Shown here piece after piece: positions 47,364-58,043 of a stretch of 64,000 nt of DNA. Every line of letters begins with the position of its first letter. Within the stretch, counting starts at the first letter, position 1. Position numbers and translations under genes: made by a program. Location: contig JACIYI010000002.1 in NCBI GenBank assembly GCA_014360005.1, positions 186,001-250,000 of the forward strand, read 5' to 3'. Under the pieces are notes generated by a model, which saw only the letters and a program-made list of their open reading frames with translations, ran no database searches and was not told the DNA's origin. Origin of the DNA: Candidatus Aminicenantota bacterium. GTDB lineage: Bacteria; Acidobacteriota; Aminicenantia; Aminicenantales; Saccharicenantaceae.

Positions 47364-48176
47364 CTATTTGTCCCAGTCATAAGGATAGAGAAAATCGTGG
47401 CCGACCGTCCGGCTGGAGATCTTGGCAATGGGCGGCATTCTTCGCTTGAATTCTGACCTCTTGATCAGTTCCAGGATGCGCCTGACTTTTTTTGCCTGAA
47501 ATCCAGCTTTAATGACCTCTTTCGGGGCCAGGCGGAGGTCGACCAGGTGGTAGAGAATCTGGTCCAATTCTTCATAGCTGAGGCCAATTTCCCTCTCATC
47601 GGTCTGACCCGGCCAGAGCCCGGCTGTTGGTTTTCTGGTCAGGATTTTCTCTGGGACTTTAAGATGGCGGCCTAATTCCCGGACCTGGGTCTTGTAAAGG
47701 TCACCCATGGGATTGAGGCCGCAGGCCATATCTCCATGTATTGTCCCGTAGCCGATGAGCAACTCCGTTTTATTGCTGGTCCCCAGGATAAGGGCTTTTT
47801 CCCGGGCCGAGAAGTCGTACAGGATGGACATCCTTTCCCGGGCCATCTTATTTCCCTTAAGGACAACATTATCCGTGGGGTAGCGGGAGAAATAGGCCTC
47901 TATCTGGGGGGAGATGTCTATTTTCCTGAATTTCACTTTCAACCGGCGGGCTACCCGCTCAGCCTGGGCAACTCCTTCGGCCTCAAAGTCCCTGTAAGGC
48001 ATGATAAGAGCCAGCACCTTCCCAGGACCGAGGGCCCGGACTGCCAGGTAAAGGCAGACAGTCGAGTCGAGGCCACCCGAGAGGCCCAGAATAACCCGGT
48101 TAAAACCGGCTTTTCTGGTTTCTTCCCTGATGAATCCGGTCAGAGCCTTGATGACCAGAGGAGCGTTAATCTTCAT
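47364..48176 (-). CDS. nadE: NAD+ synthetase, ammonia-type catalytic domain
   Basis: 270 residues. The ATP pyrophosphatase loop LGLSGGLDSTVCLYLAVRALG, LGTSNKTELLIGYGTIHGDMACGLNPMGDLYKTQVREL and RKPTAGLWPGQTDEREIGLSYEELDQIL are complete. It lacks the fused N-terminal glutaminase domain; a nitrilase-fold gene immediately upstream overlaps it by 11 nt and may supply that activity as a separate chain. NadD at 43.3 kb makes its substrate. Confidence 0.95.
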   Translation of the reverse strand: MKINAPLVIKALTGFIREETRKAGFNRVILGLSGGLDSTVCLYLAVRALGPGKVLALIMPYRDFEAEGVAQAERVARRLKVKFRKIDISPQIEAYFSRYPTDNVVLKGNKMARERMSILYDFSAREKALILGTSNKTELLIGYGTIHGDMACGLNPMGDLYKTQVRELGRHLKVPEKILTRKPTAGLWPGQTDEREIGLSYEELDQILYHLVDLRLAPKEVIKAGFQAKKVRRILELIKRSEFKRRMPPIAKISSRTVGHDFLYPYDWDK

Positions 48177-49029
48177 GGCCTTCTCTTATAATTTTTTCCA
48201 GAGACCGCCAGATAACCTCGGGCCGCTCGTCTCGCCTGAAAGGCCAGCTTGTTCTGGCCTTTCTGATTTCTGACAGGTCAACCTCCACCAGGGTGAAATC
48301 TTCTTCCAGGTAGGGCAGACGGGCCAGCAACTTCCCATAAGGCGAATAGACAAAAGAGCCGCCGGCAAAGGCCACTCCGTCTTCATAGCCAGCCCGATTG
48401 CAATAAATGACCAGGGCACTGGAAAAAAAGGATATAGCCTCGCCCATCAGCTCCCACATCCGGCTGGTTTCAAAGCTCTCGGTCCGGGATTCGGCTATTC
48501 CCCTTCCGGGGGCAGCCGAGATGGTGATGACCAGACCGGCTCCGCCAGCCAGGTAACAGTAACTGGCGCCATAGTGGAGAAAATCCCGGCAGACCAGGAG
48601 TCCTGTTCTGGCAAACCGGGTCTCAAAAGGCCGGAATTCCCGGCCGGCGGCGAAGAATCGCCCCTCTTCAAACATGCCCGAGGTGGGCAGGAAAACCTTG
48701 CGGTGGATATGCTTGATACTTCCGCCCGCAAGGTAGGCCGCCGCGTTATAGACCAGCCCCGGCTCTCGCTTACTCTCTTCCACAAAGCCAACCACCAGGT
48801 CTATCTCCCTGGAGGCTTTCAGGAGTTTCTGGAAAAGCGGAGACCTGGCCGGTTCCAGAGCTACTTCAGCCGCCAGGTCCTTTAAATTGTATCCGGTCAG
48901 GCTCAGCTCGGGAAAAACCAGCAGGTCGGCTTTCCGGGCCAGGGCCTTTCTAACCAGGTTGAGATGGAGCTTAAGATTCCGGCCCGGGTCACCCAGCACC
49001 GGAGAAATCTGGGCCAGGGCAATTTTCAT
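48166..49029 (-). CDS. Nitrilase-superfamily amidohydrolase, possible glutaminase partner of NadE
   Basis: 287 residues. The nitrilase triad is visible: Glu in LVFPELSLTGYNL, Lys in HRKVFLPTSGMFEE, Cys in GLLVCRDFLHYGAS. Start at ATG 49029 (MKIALAQISPVLGD); six in-frame codons further up are poor. In many bacteria a domain of this fold is fused to NadE and feeds it ammonia from glutamine; here it is a separate gene overlapping nadE by 11 nt. Substrate identity is inferred from position; other amidase roles are possible. Confidence 0.88.
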   Translation of the reverse strand: MKIALAQISPVLGDPGRNLKLHLNLVRKALARKADLLVFPELSLTGYNLKDLAAEVALEPARSPLFQKLLKASREIDLVVGFVEESKREPGLVYNAAAYLAGGSIKHIHRKVFLPTSGMFEEGRFFAAGREFRPFETRFARTGLLVCRDFLHYGASYCYLAGGAGLVITISAAPGRGIAESRTESFETSRMWELMGEAISFFSSALVIYCNRAGYEDGVAFAGGSFVYSPYGKLLARLPYLEEDFTLVEVDLSEIRKARTSWPFRRDERPEVIWRSLEKIIREGHED

Positions 49030-49050
49030 ACCTTGAAAATAGCACAAAAA

Positions 49051-49072
49051 CGGCCATTATGTCCAATGGCCG
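49051..49072. promoter_or_regulatory. Palindrome upstream of the nitrilase-nadE operon
   Basis: CGGCCATT-ATGTCC-AATGGCCG: two perfect 8-bp arms around 6 nt, 22-43 nt ahead of the nitrilase start. A TTGGAC (-35-like, minus strand) lies inside it. No T-tract follows. It is a good operator candidate for an NAD-related or general repressor. Confidence 0.5.
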
Positions 49073-49090
49073 GGGATCTTCAAGATGGGG

Positions 49091-49117
49091 TTGAAAATTC
49101 AGTCCTGATTATATAAA
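49091..49117 (+). promoter_or_regulatory. Promoter of the PATAN-J-TPR gene
   Basis: TTGAAA (49091-49096) with TATAAA at 49112-49117 (15-nt spacer) or TAAAGT two bases later (17 nt). It diverges from the nitrilase operon. Confidence 0.55.
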
Positions 49118-49148
49118 GTATTAAAAGGATTTTATCAAAGGGCCCAAA

Positions 49149-50606
49149 GTGAGTTCCGTAAACCATATAGCTGCTTTTCTTAAGGATATTTTCTTCAATT
49201 CCAGAACCGGGCACCTGTCTTTTAAGCGCCAGGCTGTGGAAAAGCATTTCTTCTTTGTCAAGGGCAAACCCATCCAGGTTAAAACCAATGTCAAGAGCGA
49301 AAGACTGGGAGAAATTCTGTTCAAGCTGCAGAAAATCCAGGACCAGACCTTCGAAAACATAGAAGAATTCATTCAACCCCATCAGCCCCTGGGGGAATCC
49401 CTGAAGAGGGGTGGTGTCATCAATGAAGGAGACCTGCGAGAAGCCCTGGCCTTCCAGATCCGGGAATCGCTGCTGGGAACATTTTCTTATTTCGACGGCG
49501 AGCTTAATTTCCAGGAGAAAGAGATTCAGCCCCCGGCCGATGAATTGCCGGCGGTTGATATTCCCTTCATCATTGATTACGGCTTACGCCGGATGAAGTA
49601 TAATTCCAGCCTGCAGAGGTTTTTTGTCGGCCGGAAGGTCGTTCTTAAGAACATCCGCTACGCCTATTTCCTGACCGAAGAGGAAAAAGCTCTGCTGGAT
49701 AGATTAGCCACGGCTCAGGTCATAGACCGGATGGCTATCCCGGCTCGCTTCTCCAGCGAGAGTTTTTTCCGTTGTCTGTATCTTTTTTATTGTCTGGACA
49801 TGATAGAAGTCCAGGCTGCCGATGAAAGTTTCAAGAAGGACGATTATGCCGCCGCCAGCAAAAAAAAGCTGGAATTGGATGAGCTGGAAGCCAGGATAGA
49901 AGAGCTCAAGGAAATTAAGTCCCAGCTCAACAGCCGCAACTACTATGAATTACTTGGTGTGTCCAGGGTGGCCACAGACGAGGAAATAAAAAAAGCTTAC
50001 TTTAACCTGGCTCGGAAATACCACCCCGACCGGTTTAACAGCACCCTCACTGATCATAGCCTGGTCAACGAGGTCTTCAACGCCATCACTACCGCCTACC
50101 GCACCCTCAGCGAGCCGGACCAGAGGAAAAAGTATGACCAGCAGCTGGTTGCACCCCAACAGGAGACGGCCGAGGACCTGGCCCGCAAGGCCGAGATCAA
50201 GTACCGACAGGGTCGCACCCTTTATAACCAGGGAATGTATGAAGAGGCCGTCATATTTCTGGAAGAAGCCATCCGCCTGAAAAGGGCCAAAGCCGACTAC
50301 TATCTGCTTCTGGCCATGGCCGAGTCCAAGCTGCCTGCCTATAAAAAGAAAGCCGAGGAAGATTTTCTCCGGGCCATTGAGATGGAACCCTGGAATGCCG
50401 AAGGCTTTGTCGGCCTGGGGCTGCTCTATCTGGGAGAGGGCCTCAAGGTCAGGGCTAAGAAACAACTGCAGCGGGCCCTGGAGATTGACCCCGACCACCA
50501 CCAGGCCAGGGCGGCGCTGGAGGAACTGGAAAAAGGCAAAAAAAAGACTGGCCTCAAAGCCATGCTGGACCTGGACCTGTCCAAGCTATTCAAGAAGAAG
50601 AAATAG
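49149..50606 (+). CDS. PATAN (DUF4388) - DnaJ domain - TPR fusion protein
   Basis: 485 residues in three parts. Residues 1-220 resemble the PATAN/DUF4388 module (FNSRTGHLSFKRQAVEKHFFFVKGKPIQVKTN ... LREALAFQIRESLLGTFSYFDGEL), common in gliding and predatory deltaproteobacteria and their relatives. Residues about 265-335 are a J domain with the HPD triad (ARKYHPDRFNS), so it should stimulate an Hsp70. Residues 345-465 hold TPR repeats. Start: GTG at 49149 without a clear Shine-Dalgarno. It converges on ligA with one base between the stops. It probably recruits DnaK to a specific assembly; the target is unknown. Confidence 0.88.
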   Translation: MSSVNHIAAFLKDIFFNSRTGHLSFKRQAVEKHFFFVKGKPIQVKTNVKSERLGEILFKLQKIQDQTFENIEEFIQPHQPLGESLKRGGVINEGDLREALAFQIRESLLGTFSYFDGELNFQEKEIQPPADELPAVDIPFIIDYGLRRMKYNSSLQRFFVGRKVVLKNIRYAYFLTEEEKALLDRLATAQVIDRMAIPARFSSESFFRCLYLFYCLDMIEVQAADESFKKDDYAAASKKKLELDELEARIEELKEIKSQLNSRNYYELLGVSRVATDEEIKKAYFNLARKYHPDRFNSTLTDHSLVNEVFNAITTAYRTLSEPDQRKKYDQQLVAPQQETAEDLARKAEIKYRQGRTLYNQGMYEEAVIFLEEAIRLKRAKADYYLLLAMAESKLPAYKKKAEEDFLRAIEMEPWNAEGFVGLGLLYLGEGLKVRAKKQLQRALEIDPDHHQARAALEELEKGKKKTGLKAMLDLDLSKLFKKKK

Positions 50607-50607
50607 G

Positions 50608-52644
<2,037 letters not shown>

Positions 52645-52662
52645 TTATTTTAGGAGAAAAGG

Positions 52663-52692
52663 CAGAAAGAGTGAAGCCACTCCCTCTTTCTG
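52663..52692 (-). terminator. Hairpin downstream of the secreted TPR gene
   Basis: Minus strand: CAGAAAG and CTTTCTG plus AGTG and CACT pair around a GCTT loop, with a small purine bulge in the 5' arm. It is followed by CCTTTTCTCC, a modest T-rich tail. It lies about 30 nt after the stop at 52721. Confidence 0.5.
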
Positions 52693-52720
52693 GATGAACC
52701 GCTCACCTACAGGCCGGTTA

Positions 52721-53896
52721 TTATTTTCCCAGCCGGCGCTTGGCTTCTTCCACCAGCTGGTTGAACTTGGCGATGGCCGCTTCCTGTTGCTTTTTGAGCT
52801 TATCGATTTCAGCCTGGAGGGCGTTGATATCGGCCTGGAATTCCTGCATCTTTTTCTTGTCCTTGTCAGTCAGTTCCTCTTCGCTCTTGCCCCCGAAACG
52901 CTCGTTAAAAATCTTGGTCAGCTCTTCCAGCTCTTTAACCTTGTTCTGAATGGCCAGAACCGTTTCATTGTATTTGAGGTCCTTGTTCATGGTAAAGAAC
53001 AGACCCTCAGCCATCTTCATAGCCTGCTCGGAATTGGGGTTGGGCAGGAAGGCAGCTTCCAGACAGTAGCGAACAGCCTCATTAACCGCGGCCGGGTTGG
53101 TCTTGGCTTTTTTAGCCAGAATGACAGCAATAGAAAAGGCCACCTCTCCGGTCTTTTTCTTGCTGTAGGCTTCTTTCAGTAGGGCCAGGGCCTGGTCGGT
53201 CTTACCGGCCCGGTTCAGCAGCTGTCCGAGCAGCAGGGCATCGTTGGGGTCTCTGCTCTGGTTGTAAATCGCCCGGTAAACCCTTTCAGCCTCGGCATAA
53301 TTCTTGGCCTCGGCGAAGGTTTTCCCCATCTTGCGCAGCGAAATCATAATGTTCTTGTCTTTACTCAGGGCGTAAGCGTTGAGATAAGCCTCGACCGCAG
53401 TGGCCGTGTCCTTGGCTTTTTCCGCGGCGCTGCCGAGAATGTAATGACCGGCGGCAATGATTTTATTCCACTTGTCGGGATTGGCCCCCTCTTTGGTTTT
53501 CTCAGACTTGCCCAGTTCAATCAGCTGGCTGGCATAATTCTTGGCCTTGTCCAGGTTCTGACCCTGGTTGACATAATTGTTGGCCAGGAAAATCATGAGA
53601 GAAGATTTTACCTCGGCATCCAGGCCGCCCTGGCTCAGGGCTTTTTCTCCATAGGTGAGTGATTCCTGCAGGCTCTTGCTGGGACAGCGGATCAGGCACA
53701 GGTAGGCGTAGGCATAATTTTCGTACTGGGAGCCTTTACCGGCATACTGGTTTATGAATTCCTTCAGCAGCTTGACTTTCTCGCAATTATCCTGGACGGT
53801 CATGGCCTTGATGTAGGCTTCGTCGGCCGGGTTCTGGGCCCAGGCAGCCCCGGCTGCCAGCATGATTAATAGCATTAACAGTAAAGTTTTTTTCAT
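52721..53896 (-). CDS. Secreted TPR-repeat protein
   Basis: 391 residues with a classical signal peptide (KKTLLLMLLIMLAAGAAWA, cleavage before QNP). Helical repeats follow across about 30-320: LTYGEKALSQGGLDAEVK, AVEAYLNAYALSKDKN, AERVYRAIYNQSRDPNDALLLGQLLNRAGKTDQALALLKEAY, typical of TPR/Sel1-like solenoids. The C-terminal 80 residues form a coiled coil (KKMQEFQADINALQAEIDKLKKQQ). Start at 53896 because the signal peptide begins there. Likely periplasmic scaffold; no enzyme motif. Confidence 0.9.
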   Translation of the reverse strand: MKKTLLLMLLIMLAAGAAWAQNPADEAYIKAMTVQDNCEKVKLLKEFINQYAGKGSQYENYAYAYLCLIRCPSKSLQESLTYGEKALSQGGLDAEVKSSLMIFLANNYVNQGQNLDKAKNYASQLIELGKSEKTKEGANPDKWNKIIAAGHYILGSAAEKAKDTATAVEAYLNAYALSKDKNIMISLRKMGKTFAEAKNYAEAERVYRAIYNQSRDPNDALLLGQLLNRAGKTDQALALLKEAYSKKKTGEVAFSIAVILAKKAKTNPAAVNEAVRYCLEAAFLPNPNSEQAMKMAEGLFFTMNKDLKYNETVLAIQNKVKELEELTKIFNERFGGKSEEELTDKDKKKMQEFQADINALQAEIDKLKKQQEAAIAKFNQLVEEAKRRLGK

Positions 53897-54021
53897 CTCC
53901 GACCTCTCTCCAAAAATTAATTTGCTCAATATCTTGCCCGTTACAAGTCAAAAAGTCAATAGCCAAAATTTTAATGGCCTGTCGCTCTTGTGTTATGCAA
54001 TTTATGTGCCAGATATGCTAT

Positions 54022-54050
54022 TAGACTCTGGTTTATTAATTCCTTATAAT
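54022..54050 (+). promoter_or_regulatory. murB promoter, very short leader
   Basis: TAGACT (54022-54027), a 17-nt spacer, perfect TATAAT (54045-54050). The start is predicted near 54057, about 7 nt before the ATG; the leader AAAAGAAAA has no Shine-Dalgarno. Confidence 0.65.
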
Positions 54051-54063
54051 AAATAAAAGAAAA

Positions 54064-55008
54064 ATGAAAGAGTTGCAAGAGTTCAGCCAGATTTTTTTCC
54101 AGGAAACGGGACTGACCCTGTTATCCAGGGTACCGCTATCGTCCTATTCCAGCTTTCGAATAGGCGGGCCGGCTGATTATTTTCTTGAAGTCCATCAGCT
54201 TTCGGACCTGATCCTGGCGGTCCAGACGGCCAGGAAATACAGATGTCCATTTTATGTAATCGGCGGGGGGTACAACCTGCTTTTTGATGATGCCGGTTAC
54301 CGCGGGCTGATTATCAGGAACTCAGCCGCCGGTCTGGAAATCAGGTCGGAACAGGGCTGCCTGGAAGTAGCTTCCGGAACCCATCTGTCGGCCCTGATCA
54401 GTCAGGCGACCTCGGCCGGCCTGGCCGGTCTGGAATTCCTGGCCGGAATACCGGGCACGGTCGGCGGTGCCGTTTACGGGAATGCGGGCGCCTTCGGCCG
54501 GGCCATCGGGGAAAAAGTGGTGACGGTAACTGTGCTGACCGCCGATGGCCAGGAACAGACTCTCGGGCCGGCTGAACTGAGTTTTGATTACCGCTTTTCT
54601 TCCCTTAAAAAAGACCATAAAATCATTCTCAAGGTCAGTCTCATGGTCGAGCCCGGGTCCAAAAAAGAAATCATTAAGAAAATTGAGGAGTACCTGGAAC
54701 AGCGAGCCAGCAAGCACCCGTCGGGAGAGACTCCCTGTGCCGGCAGTTATTTCAAAAACATAGTGCTGCCCGGCGGGCGTAAAATTCCGGCCGGTCAGTT
54801 GCTGGAACAGGCCGGGGCCAGGGGAATGAGGGTGGGCCAGGCGGCTGTCTATCCTGGGCACTGCAATTTCATCATAAATTTAGGACAGGCCAGGGCCCGC
54901 GAAGTCCTGACTCTGGCAGCTGAATTGAAAGAAAAAGTCTGGCAGACTTCGGGTCTGGCCCTGGAGGAAGAAGTTATCTTTGTTCCAGAAGACGCTTCAA
55001 TGCTCTGA
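54064..55008 (+). CDS. murB: UDP-N-acetylenolpyruvoylglucosamine reductase
   Basis: 314 residues; reduces the enolpyruvyl product of MurA. FAD-binding block YVIGGGYNLLFDDAGYRGLIIRN and the LEFLAGIPGTVGGAVYGNAGAFG motif are complete. The catalytic serine lies in PCAGSYFKNI, preceded by the typical QRASKHPSGETP. Its 3' end overlaps the opposite-strand Rossmann gene by 35 nt. murA, the preceding enzyme, is at 56.7 kb on the other strand. Confidence 0.96.
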   Translation: MKELQEFSQIFFQETGLTLLSRVPLSSYSSFRIGGPADYFLEVHQLSDLILAVQTARKYRCPFYVIGGGYNLLFDDAGYRGLIIRNSAAGLEIRSEQGCLEVASGTHLSALISQATSAGLAGLEFLAGIPGTVGGAVYGNAGAFGRAIGEKVVTVTVLTADGQEQTLGPAELSFDYRFSSLKKDHKIILKVSLMVEPGSKKEIIKKIEEYLEQRASKHPSGETPCAGSYFKNIVLPGGRKIPAGQLLEQAGARGMRVGQAAVYPGHCNFIINLGQARAREVLTLAAELKEKVWQTSGLALEEEVIFVPEDASML

Positions 55009-55834
55009 TTTTTTTCGGGCTGAGACCGTGGCGGCCGGCTATCTTTAAGGCCTCTGAGGCCAGGGCTCTATACACTCTATCCAATCCCGGCTGTTTTGCG
55101 GTCAGGGTCAGGTGTTTTTTTACCGTCTCCAGGTCTCCCCGGATCACCGGTCCGGTCAGGCTGGACTCAATACCAAGTTTTTTTACGTTCTGTAAAGTTT
55201 TATCAAGGAGTGGAGTCAGAATTTCCAGAATCGTTTCTTCTTCCAGGCCGGAGGTTCGCAGGAGTTCCTTGACCTCATTCAGCAGGACAATCAAAAAATT
55301 TGAGGAAATGGATAGGGCCAGGTGATAGAGTGGTTTTTCCCGGGCTGACAGCAGCAGGGCCTGGGCTCCCAGTCTGGCCGCCAGCTTCTGGCCCAGTTTT
55401 ACCGCTTCGGCCTGTCCTTCCAGGCCGATGTAGATACCCTGGAAGAGTCCCGGTTCAGGCAAGTCCCCGGCAAACGTTTGAGCCGGGTGAAAAGAGGCCA
55501 CTCTGGCTCCTTTTTTCGATAGAGGCTGGAGCAAGTCCGAGGCGCAGGCTCCGCTCGTATGAAAAACATATTTCCCCTGCCAGTCGAGCTCCTGGAGCTC
55601 TTTAACTACCACCGGAATGAGGTCATCGGGAACGCAGATAAAAATAATCCCGGCCGAGCGGGCCGCCAGTTTGTTGTCAGTGGTCGCCCGGCCCTGGCTG
55701 ATCATCTGCCTGACTCGTCGGGCCCGGCCCGGCAGCGGGTCGGATAGGTATTTTAAGCTCAGGCCTTTTCTGGTCAGAGCGGCAGCCAGGGATGTCCCCA
55801 CCCTTCCGGCACCGATGATGGACAAGGTCTTCAT
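54974..55834 (-). CDS. Rossmann-fold / DUF2520 dehydrogenase-like protein
   Basis: 286 residues. The NAD(P)-binding loop is IIGAGRVGTSLAAALTRKG, then a VPDDLIPVVVKEL strand, HTSGACASDLLQPL and a SFHPAQTF block. The C-terminal all-helical domain (about 155-280) resembles DUF2520. Such proteins look like 6-phosphogluconate-dehydrogenase-type reductases; a substrate is not established. It overlaps the NYN gene by 4 nt. Confidence 0.88.
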   Translation of the reverse strand: MKTLSIIGAGRVGTSLAAALTRKGLSLKYLSDPLPGRARRVRQMISQGRATTDNKLAARSAGIIFICVPDDLIPVVVKELQELDWQGKYVFHTSGACASDLLQPLSKKGARVASFHPAQTFAGDLPEPGLFQGIYIGLEGQAEAVKLGQKLAARLGAQALLLSAREKPLYHLALSISSNFLIVLLNEVKELLRTSGLEEETILEILTPLLDKTLQNVKKLGIESSLTGPVIRGDLETVKKHLTLTAKQPGLDRVYRALASEALKIAGRHGLSPKKIRALKRLLEQR

Positions 55835-56304
55835 TTTTTCTTAAAAAGATCGCTCCATAAAGAAATTTCCAACGGAGTTGAGTCTTCAGCCTGTTTTTGC
55901 AGCTCCCGTTCTTCCCGGTGGTCTTTGAGGGTTTGTTTCAGCTGTTTGAGAAATTCAAGGGTGCTCATGGACCTGACCCCATGGCTATTGGCGATTGCCT
56001 TCAGCCCGCGGTCAGAACTGACCAGCAGGAAATAGCGCCGGTCTTTTTTCTGCGACAGCAGCTCTTCGATCAGCCGGTCGGCCGGTTGCCCCGGTTCCGG
56101 AAAAAGAACGGTAAATTTCGGGTTGAGACTGATGGTCCGCTCCTCCAGGGGCGGTTTCCCGTCAAAAACCAGAAATATTCTGGACCGGGTAATCTTCTGA
56201 AAAAGGAGCAGCCGGGCTATCAACCGATTGCGGCTGGCCGGGTCAAATTTAAAATAAGGGTCGGCCTGTCCCATCAGGTTGTTGCCGTCGATTAAGTAGG
56301 CCAT
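55831..56304 (-). CDS. NYN-domain (YacP-like) nuclease
   Basis: 157 residues. The PIN-like NYN core is visible: MAYLIDGNNLMG with the first acidic residue, FDGKPP, and LLVSSDRGLKAIANSHGV with the third acidic site. A charged C-terminal extension follows. YacP/Rae1 of Bacillus cleaves mRNA on ribosomes; this relative is a likely RNase but unproven. It is coupled to the following gene by a 4-nt overlap and starts about 50 nt after the HIT gene. Confidence 0.85.
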   Translation of the reverse strand: MAYLIDGNNLMGQADPYFKFDPASRNRLIARLLLFQKITRSRIFLVFDGKPPLEERTISLNPKFTVLFPEPGQPADRLIEELLSQKKDRRYFLLVSSDRGLKAIANSHGVRSMSTLEFLKQLKQTLKDHREERELQKQAEDSTPLEISLWSDLFKKK

Positions 56305-56351
56305 ACTCGAAACAGCCCGACCTTTCCTTGAATTTGCCTAAAAAGTCCGAC

Positions 56352-56696
56352 TCAGCCCGGGGGCCAGCCCAGGCGGCGTCCACCCAGCAGGTGGAAATGG
56401 ATATGAAATACTTCCTGCCCGGAATCGGGCCCGCTGTTAACCACCACCCGGAAACCGCTTCGGTCGATTCCTTTCAGCCGGGCGATTTCCGCGGCCTTGA
56501 GCAGGATTCTGCCCAGCAGCCCGGCCTGTTCCGCTTCGGCTTCCTTCAGCCCCGGCAGGTGGGTCTTAGGAATGATCAGGGTGTGGACTGGAGCCTGGGG
56601 CCGGATATCGTCAAAGGCCAGAATTTCTTCATCTTCGTAAACGATGGCTGCCGGAATTTCTTTCCTGATAATTTTGCAGAAAATACAATCGCTCAT
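56352..56696 (-). CDS. HIT-family purine nucleoside phosphoramidase (HinT-like)
   Basis: 114 residues. DCIFCKIIRKEIPAAIVYEDEEILAFDDIRPQAPVHTLIIPKTH and the catalytic HIHFHLLGG triad identify the HinT branch; the N-terminal CxxC (CIFC) is the usual zinc-like pair. It hydrolyses adenosine phosphoramidates. Its start overlaps the murA stop by 4 nt. Confidence 0.94.
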   Translation of the reverse strand: MSDCIFCKIIRKEIPAAIVYEDEEILAFDDIRPQAPVHTLIIPKTHLPGLKEAEAEQAGLLGRILLKAAEIARLKGIDRSGFRVVVNSGPDSGQEVFHIHFHLLGGRRLGWPPG

Positions 56697-57985
56697 GTTT
56701 TGCCCCCTGTCCTGTTATTGTGGTTATTCTTAAGACGTTCAATCCGCACTCCCAGCCTGATTAACTTTTCTTCAATTCTTTCATAACCGCGGTCCAGGTG
56801 TTCGATATCGTTGATGGTGGTCTGGCCGGTGGCGATCAGGCCAGCCAGCACCAGGCTGGCTGAAGCCCTGAGGTCGGTGGCTACGACTTCTGCTCCCGAC
56901 AGTGGCGTCTTCCCCCTGACTATAGCTTTGTCACCCTGAATCTCAATACTGGCTCCCAGCCTGACCAGCTCGGTGGCATGGCCAAAGCGCCGGTCGAAAA
57001 TGGTTTCGGTGATGATGGAAGTCCCGCTGGCCTGGGTCATAAGAACCATGAACTGGGCCTGCATATCGGTGGGGAAACCGGGGTAGGGAGCAGTGGTCAC
57101 GTCCTGGGGCTTGATTTCTTGACTCCCGGTGACTCGCAGGGCCCGCCGGCCGGCTTTTTCTACCCTGGTCCCGGAAATAATCAGCTTGTCCGTCAGGGCT
57201 TCCAGGTGGGCTGGCTCTACTTCTTTCAGGAGCAGGTCGCCGCCAGTCAGAGCTGCGGCTACCATGAAGGTCCCGGCTTCGATCCGGTCGGGAATGACCC
57301 GGTGCTCGGCCGGCCCGAGTGCTTCCACGCCTTTTATCCGCAGAGTCTCTTCCCCGATGCCGTCAATCCGGGCCCCCATCTTGACCAGCAGCTGGCACAG
57401 GCTGCTGACCTCGGGTTCAAGGGCGCAGTTTTTCAGGACCGTTTCGCCCCGGGCCAGGGTGGCTGCCATGACCAGGTTTTCGGTTCCGGTAACCGTCTTC
57501 TTTTCAAATTCAAACTCTGTTCCCTTGAGTTTTCGGGCCTCGGCTACGATGTAGCCGTGTTCCAGGCTGATGTTGGCCCCGAGCTTCTGCAGGCCGTTGA
57601 TATGGAGGTCAACTGGCCTGGTGCCGATGGCGCAGCCTCCGGGCAGGGCTACCACGGCTTTGCCCTTCCTGGCCAGCAGCGGGCCCAGTACCAGAATCGA
57701 AGCCCTCATGGCCCGGACCAGCTGATAAGGGGCCTGGTCGGAAACGATCTTTTCCGTTTTTATTCTCAGCGATTTCTTTCTGGCCTCGTGTTCGGCCCCC
57801 AGCTCCTTCATCAGGGTCAGCATGGTTTGCACATCCTTGACCAGGGGAACGTTATTGAGACGGATTTCTTCAGCCGTCAGCAGAGAAGCGGCAATGGCAG
57901 GCAGCACGGCATTCTTGGCCCCGCTGATGGTCACTTCGCCACGGAGCTGGTAGGGTTTCTCGGTATAGATTCTCAGAGCTTCCAT
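56693..57985 (-). CDS. murA: UDP-N-acetylglucosamine 1-carboxyvinyltransferase
   Basis: 430-residue first committed enzyme of peptidoglycan synthesis. Two inside-out alpha/beta domains: ISGAKNAVLPAIAASLL near the start, LPGGCAIGTRPVDLH with the fosfomycin-target cysteine, APYPGFPTDMQAQFMVLMTQASG and DLRASASLVLAGLIATG. The cysteine is retained, so no intrinsic fosfomycin resistance is predicted. The C-terminal tail (RLKNNHNNRTGGKT) is slightly long. Upstream lies an unrelated PLP enzyme. Confidence 0.97.
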   Translation of the reverse strand: MEALRIYTEKPYQLRGEVTISGAKNAVLPAIAASLLTAEEIRLNNVPLVKDVQTMLTLMKELGAEHEARKKSLRIKTEKIVSDQAPYQLVRAMRASILVLGPLLARKGKAVVALPGGCAIGTRPVDLHINGLQKLGANISLEHGYIVAEARKLKGTEFEFEKKTVTGTENLVMAATLARGETVLKNCALEPEVSSLCQLLVKMGARIDGIGEETLRIKGVEALGPAEHRVIPDRIEAGTFMVAAALTGGDLLLKEVEPAHLEALTDKLIISGTRVEKAGRRALRVTGSQEIKPQDVTTAPYPGFPTDMQAQFMVLMTQASGTSIITETIFDRRFGHATELVRLGASIEIQGDKAIVRGKTPLSGAEVVATDLRASASLVLAGLIATGQTTINDIEHLDRGYERIEEKLIRLGVRIERLKNNHNNRTGGKT

Positions 57986-58043
57986 GCCCTGATTTTAGTC
58001 GAGCTTCTGAGAAAATTCAAACCTGCCTGGCAACCCGGCTGGA

